A model generated the notes under the pieces. It worked only from the letters and a program-made list of their open reading frames with translations, was not told the origin of the DNA and searched no databases. From Hyphomicrobiales bacterium (GTDB lineage: Bacteria > Pseudomonadota > Alphaproteobacteria > Rhizobiales > Rhizobiaceae): a stretch of DNA of 22,748 bases. The translations under genes and the position numbers were made by a program. The stretch is from assembly GCA_015654965.1 (NCBI GenBank), contig JAATGD010000344.1, positions 1 to 22,748 on the forward strand, written 5' to 3'. Position 1 is the first letter of the stretch, and each line of letters opens with the position of its first letter. Positions 6,387 to 13,384 of the stretch are shown one piece after another.

Positions 6387-7166
6387 ATGTTTGCCTCAAA
6401 GACATTATTATACAATCATTCACCCGACATGCTTTCCCTTGACGATAACAGACATGCGGTCTTTTTCGATATCGATGGAACCCTGATCGATCTGGCATCA
6501 ACGCCGGAGCGGGTCATCATTGATCAAACGCTGGTGGAGGGGCTGGAAAGGCTTGGGCAGCAGCTTTCAGGCGCTGTTGCGCTGGTGACGGGACGGCCGC
6601 TGGAATTTGTCGAGAAACGGTTTCCTGCTTTTTCAGGTGCAGTCGCGGCGCTGCATGGCACGGAGTTTCGTCTTCCAACCGGTCGCGTGGAAAAATTGCA
6701 GCCGGACGCTCATTTCCGTCTGGCCAAGGAGTTTTTGCATCAAGGCTCTGCCCGTCGGGAGGGACTTCTTGTGGAAGACAAGGGCAATGCCATCGCCCTT
6801 CATTATCGCAGTCAGCCGGAACTCAAGGAGCGAGCCTTCACGCTTATCCATGAGGCCCGGAAAATGGCCGGACCGGAATGGCGCATACAGCCGGGAAAAT
6901 TCGTCTTCGAGTTGCGATTCCGCCATGGCGACAAGGGAGCGGCCTTGCGGCGGCTGATGCAAGAGACGCCTTTTGCGGGGCGGATGCCGATTGCCTTTGG
7001 TGATGATCTTACAGATGTGCCGATGCTTGAAGCAGCCCGGGAGCAGGGCGGTATGGGGATTGCTGTCGGAGAGGCCATCGGGGAGGGGCGGTTTTTGCGC
7101 ATGCTGTCGCCCGCTCATGTTCGCAACTGGGTTCTAGGCGGGGGAAATATGCAGGAGAGTGAATAA
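6387..7166 (+). CDS. otsB: Trehalose-6-phosphate phosphatase
   Basis: Encodes 259 residues from ATG 6387. The protein removes phosphate from trehalose 6-phosphate in the cytoplasm, the second step of the OtsAB pathway. HAD motif I is FFDIDGTL with the nucleophile D28 and acid/base D30, motif II is ALVTGRP, and the late acidic motif GDDLTD is at 205-210. Length agrees with bacterial OtsB. The frame stays open upstream to 6168, but those 73 residues look like translated leader. An ATG at 6429 (MLSLDDNRHAV) is an alternative start, the more likely one if the EcfG-like promoter is real. otsA starts two bases after the stop, so the pair forms an operon in the order otsB-otsA. Confidence 0.93.
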   Translation: MFASKTLLYNHSPDMLSLDDNRHAVFFDIDGTLIDLASTPERVIIDQTLVEGLERLGQQLSGAVALVTGRPLEFVEKRFPAFSGAVAALHGTEFRLPTGRVEKLQPDAHFRLAKEFLHQGSARREGLLVEDKGNAIALHYRSQPELKERAFTLIHEARKMAGPEWRIQPGKFVFELRFRHGDKGAALRRLMQETPFAGRMPIAFGDDLTDVPMLEAAREQGGMGIAVGEAIGEGRFLRMLSPAHVRNWVLGGGNMQESE

Positions 7167-7168
7167 TC

Positions 7169-8560
7169 GTGGGACGTCTTATTGTCGTATCCAATCGCGT
7201 TCCCTTGCCAGATAAACAGGGGCCAGATAAGCAGGGCAAGGCCCCCGCAGGCGGTCTGGCTGTCGCCTTGCAGGCGGCCTTGAATGTGCGTGGCGGGGTG
7301 TGGTTCGGATGGTCTGGAAAGAGTCTGGATGCGGGACAGTCGCAGCAACTGGAGATGCGTGAGGACGGTCTTATCCGCTATGCGCTGCTGAGCCTGCAAA
7401 AAAAGGACATTGACGAATATTACGCTGGTTTTGCCAATCGCATGTTGTGGCCGCTATGCCATTACCGGCTCGACCTGATCGACTATGCGCGCAAGGACAT
7501 GAACGGCTATTTTCGCGTCAACCGCCTGTTCGCGCAGCAATTATTGCCGCTGATCGAGCCGGATGACGTGATCTGGGTGCAGGACTATCACCTGATCCCG
7601 CTTGCGCAAGAATTGCGGCGCTGCGGCGTTAAAAACCGCATCGGTTTCTTTCATCATATTCCTTGGCCGCCTGCCGATATCCTGTTGACATTGCCCGTGC
7701 ATGAAGCGGTCATGCGCGGGCTGACGGCTTATGATGTCGTGGGCTTTCAGACCGAAAACGATGTCGAGAATTTTATCGGCTGTCTGAAACGCGAAAAAAT
7801 CGGCCAGCAGGTCGCGCCGCGACACTTCGAGGCTTTTGGCCACAGCTTCCGCGTGGACAGTTTCGGCATCGGCATCGAGACGGAAATTTTTGCCAGCCTT
7901 GCCGCGAAATCGGAGAACAGCACGTCGGTGAGGCGTATGCGCGACAGCATGGGCGGACGCGATCTGATCATCGGTGTGGACCGTCTCGATTATTCCAAGG
8001 GGATTACCAACCGTCTGGAGGCTTTCGAGCATTTCCTGAAAATAGACCCAGCCAATCGTGACAGGGTGACTTTTTTGCAGATCACTCCGAAGTCACGCTC
8101 AGAAGTGCCGGAATACAAGGATATGCAGCGCATGGTTGCCGAATTTGCGGGGCGGATCAACGGCGCCAATGCGACGATCGACTGGACGCCGATACGCTAT
8201 ATCAACCGCTCGCTCAATCGTGACAATCTGGCGGGATTATACCGGTTTGCGCGGATCGGTCTGGTCACGCCACTTCGCGATGGCATGAACCTCGTGGCCA
8301 AGGAATATGTGGCTGCGCAAAATCCGGACAATCCGGGTGTATTGGTGCTTTCGCGCTTTGCCGGAGCGGCACAGGAACTCGATGTCGCCGTTCTGGTCAA
8401 CCCATATGATGCGGAAGCTGTGGCCCATGCGATTTCACGCGCCCTTGCCATGTCACTTGAGGAACGCAAGGAACGCTTTTCTTCCATGATGGCGTTCCTG
8501 AAGACAAACGACGTCAATCACTGGTGCGACCGTTTTCTCGCCCGTCTTGCTTGCGTGTAA
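7169..8560 (+). CDS. otsA: Trehalose-6-phosphate synthase (GT20)
   Basis: Encodes 463 residues. It transfers glucose from UDP-glucose to glucose 6-phosphate. Family landmarks are the N-terminal VSNRVP...AGGLAV loop, WVQDYHLIPLA, HIPWPP, YDVVGFQT, GVDRLDYSKG (about 269-278), TPKSRSEVPEY and TPLRDGMNLVAKE (about 367-379). Length is normal. The start is GTG, with AGGAG about 11 bases upstream inside the end of otsB. The N-terminal loop carries a tandem 15-bp duplication (PDKQG twice, 7208-7237), which lengthens the substrate-binding loop by five residues compared with the usual rhizobial form. Trehalose made here would serve osmotic and desiccation tolerance. Confidence 0.96.
   Translation: MGRLIVVSNRVPLPDKQGPDKQGKAPAGGLAVALQAALNVRGGVWFGWSGKSLDAGQSQQLEMREDGLIRYALLSLQKKDIDEYYAGFANRMLWPLCHYRLDLIDYARKDMNGYFRVNRLFAQQLLPLIEPDDVIWVQDYHLIPLAQELRRCGVKNRIGFFHHIPWPPADILLTLPVHEAVMRGLTAYDVVGFQTENDVENFIGCLKREKIGQQVAPRHFEAFGHSFRVDSFGIGIETEIFASLAAKSENSTSVRRMRDSMGGRDLIIGVDRLDYSKGITNRLEAFEHFLKIDPANRDRVTFLQITPKSRSEVPEYKDMQRMVAEFAGRINGANATIDWTPIRYINRSLNRDNLAGLYRFARIGLVTPLRDGMNLVAKEYVAAQNPDNPGVLVLSRFAGAAQELDVAVLVNPYDAEAVAHAISRALAMSLEERKERFSSMMAFLKTNDVNHWCDRFLARLACV
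7208..7237 (+). repeat. 15-bp tandem duplication inside otsA
   Basis: Two adjacent 15-bp units (7208-7222 and 7223-7237) match at 13 of 15 positions and encode PDKQG twice in frame. Confidence 0.7.
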
Positions 8561-8653
8561 TGGTCGGTAATGCTTTGGTCCTGTTGCCAAAAAAACATAA
8601 TTGTTCCACATAGATTGTGAAGAGGGCATTCGCGTCAGGAAACGAGGCAGAAG

Positions 8654-10567
8654 TTGATACGTATCATATCTGGGTTTGTTGGGCTTTTTCTGGCATTTGC
8701 CTTGCCGGCCAATGCTCTGGAAGTCAGCGCGCCACCGGAACTCAAACCGCTGCCGCAGCAAACGCAAGCCGCGCATCTGACCGCTGAATTTCTCTCACGT
8801 TTCCATTATAAGCCTGTTGCGCTCGATGATGCGCTGTCCGGCAAGGTCATGGACCACTTTATCGATTCCCTCGATCCCGACAGGTTGTTTTTCCTGCAAT
8901 CTGATGTCGACAGCTTCAAGACCAATAGCACGAAGCTTGATGATGCCATCAATCAGGAAGATCTGAGCATTCCCTTTGCCATGTTCAACATCTATGGCAA
9001 GCGTGTTGTCGATCGCATGATGTATGCGCGCAGCCTGCTCAAGCAGGGTTTCGATTTCAGCGTTGAGGAAAGCTATTCTCTCAAACGCGACAAGGGACCA
9101 TGGCCGAAATCGGAAGCGGAGCGCGATGATCTCTGGCGCAAGCGCGTCAAGAATGACTGGTTGCGTCTCAAGCTTGCCGGTAAGGATGATGCCGCCATTC
9201 GCGACACACTCGACAAGCGCTACAAGAATTCGCTTGAGCGCGCGTTCCAGTACAAGAGCGAGGATGTGTTCCAGACATTCATGGATGCCTACACGACCTC
9301 TGTCGATCCGCATACCGATTATTTTGGCGCGGCTGCGTCCGATGAATTCGATATCGCCATGAAGCTGTCGCTGGTTGGTATTGGCGCCGTTCTGCAGGAA
9401 AGGGATGATTACACCACCATTCGTGAACTGGTGGCAGGTGGTCCTGCGCAGGTGTCGGGCAAGATTGCCGTCGGCGACCGCATTGTCGGCGTCGGTCAGG
9501 ATGAGAACGGCCCGATAAAAGAAGTGGTCGGAATGCGTCTTGATGAAGTCGTGAAAATGATCCGCGGCACCAAGGGTACTGTCGTGCGTCTGGATATTCT
9601 GCCCGCCGATGCCGGCCCCGATGGCGCGCATCGCATCATCAGTCTGGTTCGCGACAAGATCAGCCTCGACAAGCAGGCCGCGAAGAAAACCGTAATTCCG
9701 GTCAAGGACGGAACGACGACGCGCAAGATCGGGGTGATTACGCTGCCTGCCTTTTATGAAGATGTCGAGGCGCGGCGCAAGGGTGACAAGAATTACCGTA
9801 GCGCCAGCCGCGATGTTGCCAAGCTGATTGATGAACTCAGCCGGGAGAAAGTCGATGGCATATTGGTCGATCTGCGCAACAATGGCGGCGGCTCGCTTTC
9901 GGAAGCCATCGATCTGACCGGTCTTTTCATCGGCAAGGGACCTGTGGTCCAGCAGCGCAATGCAAATGGTGAAATCAGGGTGGAAAGCGATGAGCTTCCC
10001 ACGCCCGCATGGAAAGGGCCGCTTGGCGTCTTGATCAATCGCGGATCGGCCTCGGCTTCCGAGATTTTTGCCGCAGCCGTTCAGGATTATGGTCGCGGTG
10101 TGATCATCGGTGAGCCGAGCTTTGGCAAGGGAACCGTGCAGACGCTGGTCAATCTTGATGAGGTTGCCGATAATCCCGAACCGAAATTCGGCGAATTGAA
10201 GCTGACGGTTGCCCAGTTCTTCCGGGTGAATGGCGGCACCACGCAGTTGCGTGGCGTGACGCCCGATATCAGCCTGCCGGGACTGTTCGATCTGAAGACC
10301 GTGGGGGAATCGAGCTTTGACAATGCCCTGCCGTGGACGCAGATCAAGGCTGCGAAATATAAAAGCTCCGACGATATCAAGGCCTTGCTGCCGCAATTGC
10401 AGCAGTCGCACGATAAACGGGTGAAAAACGATCCCGACTTTCAGCGTTTTGTTGAAGATGTCGACGCGCTGAAGGCGCAACGCGAGAAATCAAAACTCTC
10501 TCTCAATGAAGCGGAGCGTCGCGATGAAATCAAGGCCCAGACAGAGCGTCTGAAGGCGCGCGGTTAG
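8654..10567 (+). CDS. prc: Tail-specific protease Prc/CtpA, S41 family, ended by an in-frame amber
   Basis: Encodes 637 residues. There is a signal peptide (MIRIISGF..., cleavage near ANA), an N-terminal helical region, a PDZ domain (around 230-320, VGIGAVLQERDDYTTI and AVGDRIVGVGQ) and an S41 peptidase domain. The catalytic serine is probably S467 in GSASASEIF and the lysine K492 in SFGKGTVQ, 25 residues apart as in the family. It should be a periplasmic endoprotease that trims proteins from their C-terminus. The start is TTG at 8654; no ATG is available and the N-terminus fits a signal peptide. The frame stops at TAG 10565-10567 but continues open for 61 more codons to 10753. The active site is intact. 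It stands alone after otsA. Confidence 0.88.
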   Translation: MIRIISGFVGLFLAFALPANALEVSAPPELKPLPQQTQAAHLTAEFLSRFHYKPVALDDALSGKVMDHFIDSLDPDRLFFLQSDVDSFKTNSTKLDDAINQEDLSIPFAMFNIYGKRVVDRMMYARSLLKQGFDFSVEESYSLKRDKGPWPKSEAERDDLWRKRVKNDWLRLKLAGKDDAAIRDTLDKRYKNSLERAFQYKSEDVFQTFMDAYTTSVDPHTDYFGAAASDEFDIAMKLSLVGIGAVLQERDDYTTIRELVAGGPAQVSGKIAVGDRIVGVGQDENGPIKEVVGMRLDEVVKMIRGTKGTVVRLDILPADAGPDGAHRIISLVRDKISLDKQAAKKTVIPVKDGTTTRKIGVITLPAFYEDVEARRKGDKNYRSASRDVAKLIDELSREKVDGILVDLRNNGGGSLSEAIDLTGLFIGKGPVVQQRNANGEIRVESDELPTPAWKGPLGVLINRGSASASEIFAAAVQDYGRGVIIGEPSFGKGTVQTLVNLDEVADNPEPKFGELKLTVAQFFRVNGGTTQLRGVTPDISLPGLFDLKTVGESSFDNALPWTQIKAAKYKSSDDIKALLPQLQQSHDKRVKNDPDFQRFVEDVDALKAQREKSKLSLNEAERRDEIKAQTERLKARG

Positions 10568-10753
10568 GCCGATGATACCATCAATGCGGGTGAAGATGAC
10601 GGCTTGCAGGCCAATGAGCGTAGTCTGAGCGCCGATGCCGCTCGCGAGAAAGCCCGTACCGATGCCAGGGACGCGTTGCAAAACGAGGCGGCTGCCATCG
10701 TGGCCGATCTGGCCGTCCTCAAAGGAAATGGTGCTCAGGCCGTGGCGAAGTAG
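10568..10753 (+). pseudogene. Detached C-terminal segment of the Prc protease gene
   Basis: The codons after the amber TAG continue in the same frame for 61 residues (ADDTINAGEDD...) to a TAG at 10751-10753. The composition is charged, helical and alanine-rich like the preceding tail (SLNEAERRDEIKAQTERLKARG), and matches the C-terminal region of Prc proteases. With it the protein would be about 699 residues, close to the 682 of E. coli Prc. A single CAG to TAG change would explain the break. There is no start codon with a ribosome site, so this part is probably not made unless the amber is read through. Confidence 0.65.
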
Positions 10754-10786
10754 CGCGAGTCTGTCCTCAGAAGAGTGCAATATCTA

Positions 10787-10823
10787 CGCGGAGCAACCAG
10801 TCCAGCGGGCTGGTTGCTCCGCG
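10787..10823 (+). terminator. Strong stem-loop after prc
   Basis: A 14-bp perfect inverted repeat (10787-10800 and 10810-10823; CGCGGAGCAACCAG and its complement) has a 9-base loop. It begins 33 bases after the second prc stop, not after the amber. The following bases are only moderately T-rich, so it may also protect the transcript end. Confidence 0.65.
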
Positions 10824-11248
10824 CATTATTCATCAGAAAACGCAAAAGACCGTAATAAATTATAAAATAAAACATTTTTGAATCAAATAGATACTAAAAA
10901 TAATCACTTTTTTTGATTTTTGAGAGAAAGAATCCGCTTCTTCGTTCGTCTTACTATAAAGGGCCGGTCGGTATGCAGTCGATACCGGTTGCGCCCTCGC
11001 ATTATCCATATGGCAGGGCGAAACAGATTCATAAGTGACGATTTTCGGGGGCAATTGGATGGAACAGCGCCGCAGGGCTGCATGCATGTCTGCGCCCGGA
11101 AGCTGGCCTGTGCATCGTTGACCCCTGAATTATAGAACATTTGTTTCAGTATAGAGACGACCGAGACCCAGGTATCGAAGACAGGGCCGGACCTTTATGG
11201 GGCGGACTGCTTGAGTGAAAGGGTTCCGTCGAGAGGGATTTTAAAGTG
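10824..11248. other. Long leader or promoter region before the haem oxygenase gene
   Basis: 425 bp hold no convincing gene. The first 110 bases are very AT-rich. Two hairpins follow: CGGTAT/ATACCG (10969-10974 and 10982-10987) and CGCCCT/AGGGCG (10992-10997 and 11015-11020). I found no TGA-N9-TCA box and no clear sigma-70 pair here. A structured 5' leader or a small RNA is possible but unproven. Confidence 0.4.
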
Positions 11249-11857
11249 ATGACCGATACAGCAATGGCCGAAATACCCGTTCTCCTCACGCGTTCCAAAC
11301 GCCTGAAAGCTGCGACCAACACCACGCATGACCGTCTGGACCAGTCGATCATGGCAGGCAATCCTTTCGCCGATCGCACGCGTTATGGCCTGTTTCTTGC
11401 AATGCAATATCTGTTTCATCGGGACATCGATGCGCTTTATGACAATATGGAGCTGGATGCGCTCTTGCCCGATTTACAGGGTCGGCGACGCTTTGGTCTG
11501 ATCGGCCATGACCTTGCCGATCTGGCGATCGACGCGCCGGGGACCGAACGGGCACCGGCTTTTGCTGCCTGGGCGCAGCTTGACCTTCCGACGGCTCTGG
11601 GCTGGCTCTATGTGGCGGAAGGATCGAACCTTGGCGCGGCGTTCCTTTTGAAAGAGGCGCTGAAACTTGGTTTGACGGAAGGGTTTGGTGCGCGCCATCT
11701 GGCGGGGGCGCCAGAGGGCAGGGGTCTGCATTGGCGAAGTTTTACTGCGGCCCTCGATCATATCGAACTCTCTGACGATGAGGAAAAGCGTGTCGTGAGC
11801 GGCGCGCAAACGGCCTTCCGCCGGGTGCATGGTCTTGTACAGGAGATATTCGGATGA
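11249..11857 (+). CDS. Biliverdin-producing haem oxygenase (HemO/PigA/BphO type)
   Basis: Encodes 202 residues. It opens the haem ring to release iron, biliverdin and CO in the cytoplasm. The likely proximal histidine is H27 in KAATNTTHDRLD, and the distal helix carries the signature GWLYVAEGSNLGAAFLLKEAL of the HemO/PigA/BphO branch. Length is typical. ATG 11249 follows a GTG at 11246; GAGAGG lies some distance upstream, so the exact start is uncertain. Its stop overlaps the next start (ATGA at 11854-11857). No bacteriophytochrome gene is adjacent, while haem transport genes are, so iron acquisition is the more likely role than chromophore supply. Confidence 0.9.
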   Translation: MTDTAMAEIPVLLTRSKRLKAATNTTHDRLDQSIMAGNPFADRTRYGLFLAMQYLFHRDIDALYDNMELDALLPDLQGRRRFGLIGHDLADLAIDAPGTERAPAFAAWAQLDLPTALGWLYVAEGSNLGAAFLLKEALKLGLTEGFGARHLAGAPEGRGLHWRSFTAALDHIELSDDEEKRVVSGAQTAFRRVHGLVQEIFG

Positions 11858-12369
11858 GACTGGATATGAAGCATGGCAAGAGAGACATGGCGATCAACGG
11901 CCTGTCTGCCACTGGTTTGTCCGGCACCGGTTTCTCCGGCGTGCTGCCTGTCGCGATGCAGGATGGCGTTCTTGCGCGCGAAAATGGTGAGGACGAGGGG
12001 CGGCGCGCAGGCTTTCTTGCACTGGGAATGTTGCTGATCGCTGTGGCGGTGATCGCGACGCGTGTGCCCCTGATGCCGATGGCGGTCTTTCTGAGCGCTG
12101 CGGCGCTTTGTTTGCTGCAATTATCGCAACGTGCGCTGCGTTTCGTTGAAGAATATTCGCTCACAAGGGCCATTCTGGCCTGCTGGTCGGCGATTGGTGG
12201 TCTGTCACGCGGGCTGCGAGCGGTCCTGCTTTTGATCATCGGGCTGATCGCCTTGGCACTCCTGCTGATGCGCCCGCATTCGACACTTCTTTATGATCTG
12301 TTGATCAACCTGTTTTTCGGTGCCGCCCTGATCCTGTTTGCCGGACCCGGGCGGGGGCGGGAGAAATAA
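11854..12369 (+). CDS. Small inner-membrane protein coupled to haem oxygenase (possibly DUF454/YbaN-like)
   Basis: Encodes 171 residues. A polar N-terminal region of about 50 residues, with repeats of small residues (SATGLSGTGFSG), is followed by four hydrophobic segments, such as FLALGMLLIAVAVIA, MPMAVFLSAAALCLL, AVLLLIIGLIALALLL and LLINLFFGAALILFA. The piece RVPLMPMAVFLSAAALCLL and its spacing recall the PLLPTTPF region of DUF454 proteins, but the match is weak. It overlaps the haem oxygenase gene by four bases, so its job is probably tied to haem use. An alternative ATG is at 11866. Confidence 0.6.
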   Translation: MRLDMKHGKRDMAINGLSATGLSGTGFSGVLPVAMQDGVLARENGEDEGRRAGFLALGMLLIAVAVIATRVPLMPMAVFLSAAALCLLQLSQRALRFVEEYSLTRAILACWSAIGGLSRGLRAVLLLIIGLIALALLLMRPHSTLLYDLLINLFFGAALILFAGPGRGREK

Positions 12370-12376
12370 CCCCGCC

Positions 12377-13279
12377 TTATTCTCCATAAAGGGCCTGGGC
12401 CAGGGTTCTGATCGCCTGCGCCGTTCTGGGGCCAAATCCGAGCATATAGGGACCATCGAGAACAATCAGGGATTTGTTGCGCGCGGCGGGCGTTTCCTGC
12501 AATGCCTTGATGGAAAAAACATGTTCCGCAAGAGGGCCGCCGTGTCCGTCGGAGAGCATCATGACCACATCGGGCTCTGCCTTCACCAGCCATTCTTCCG
12601 ATACGTTTTTATAGCCGGAATAGATGGAAAGGGGATTGATGCCGCCCGCACAACGGATGAATGCATCGGCCGGGGTGTTGTTGCCCGCGCCGCTGAGGCG
12701 GCCAAGCCCATGGAAGAACACGACTTTTTTACGCTTGCCCGCAGAAATCCGCCCGGCATGGGCAATGGCCGCGTCAAAATCCGCAATGACGTCTGCGCTC
12801 AATCGCTCGCCTTGCTCGGAAAGCCCGAGCCTGTCTGCGATCAGTCTGATTTTTTTAATAATCCCCTCGCGGCTGTTTTCTGCCGGAATATAGAGGATAT
12901 CGACGCCCGATTGATTGAGCACATCGACGATCTCATGCGGGCCGATATCCTCCGAGGCGATGATGAGATCGGGGCTGAGCGCCAGAATGCCTTCGGCCGA
13001 CAGGCTGCGTCTATATCCGACATTGGCTTTGCTTGCCGTATCCGCCGGATATCTGCTGCTGCGGTCGACCGCGATGATCCGGTCTCCCGCGCCCAGCGCA
13101 TAGATGATTTCCGTCACATCAGGGCCAAGCGAGACGATGTGCGAGACGGTGTGTCCGGCTTGTCCCTTGTCAGCCCATGCCGGAGCGGTCATGGCCGCGA
13201 TGGGCCACAGGATAGAGGCAAGCAGGAGCGAAAAAAACACGCGGCGATGCGGACGGGGGAGAGTGTGGATTATTTTCAT
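12377..13279 (-). CDS. hmuT: Haem ABC transporter periplasmic substrate-binding protein (HmuT/BhuT-like)
   Basis: Encodes 300 residues. A signal peptide (MKIIHTLPRPHRR, then a hydrophobic core) ends near APAWA. The mature part follows the TroA-like fold: RIVSLGPDVTEIIYALGAGDRI-type opening (here HIVSLGPDVTEII), VGYRRSLSAEGILALSPDLII, the long spine helix and a second lobe with KAEPDVVMML. It would bind haem in the periplasm and hand it to an ABC permease. No permease or ATPase gene is present in the window. It is divergent from the TonB haem receptor across a 105-bp promoter, and its stop lies seven bases from the convergent membrane-protein gene. A corrinoid or siderophore ligand is a weaker alternative. 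Confidence 0.83.
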   Translation of the reverse strand: MKIIHTLPRPHRRVFFSLLLASILWPIAAMTAPAWADKGQAGHTVSHIVSLGPDVTEIIYALGAGDRIIAVDRSSRYPADTASKANVGYRRSLSAEGILALSPDLIIASEDIGPHEIVDVLNQSGVDILYIPAENSREGIIKKIRLIADRLGLSEQGERLSADVIADFDAAIAHAGRISAGKRKKVVFFHGLGRLSGAGNNTPADAFIRCAGGINPLSIYSGYKNVSEEWLVKAEPDVVMMLSDGHGGPLAEHVFSIKALQETPAARNKSLIVLDGPYMLGFGPRTAQAIRTLAQALYGE

Positions 13280-13282
13280 AAT

Positions 13283-13349
13283 TAAAGTTGACTCTATCTA
13301 TCATGATTTATATAGCCCGTAATTAATATGATCATCCAAGTCAACTTTA
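13283..13349. promoter_or_regulatory. Mirrored 10-bp arms with two TGA-N9-TCA iron-box-like sites
   Basis: TAAAGTTGAC (13283-13292) and GTCAACTTTA (13340-13349) are exact inverted copies, one at each end of the divergent promoter. Each arm contributes to a TGA-N9-TCA motif (13289-13303 and 13329-13343), the pattern described for RirA iron-responsive operators in Rhizobiales. The sites are seen directly; RirA control is inferred. Confidence 0.5.
13288..13316 (+). promoter_or_regulatory. Sigma-70-like promoter of the haem receptor gene
   Basis: TTGACT (13288-13293) and TATAGC (13311-13316) are spaced by exactly 17 bp. The -35 lies inside the left inverted arm, so a bound repressor would block it. 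Confidence 0.5.
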
Positions 13350-13384
13350 TATAGGGGTATGGTTCGCCCTGCCCGGAGGTCGAA

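Noticed and set aside
8795..10480. 561-codon minus-strand frame
   Set aside because: It is antisense to the Prc protease gene, and no recognisable domain appears in the translation.
10565..10567. Recoding of the prc TAG as pyrrolysine
   Set aside because: There is no sign of the pyrrolysine machinery, and the taxon is not expected to have it.
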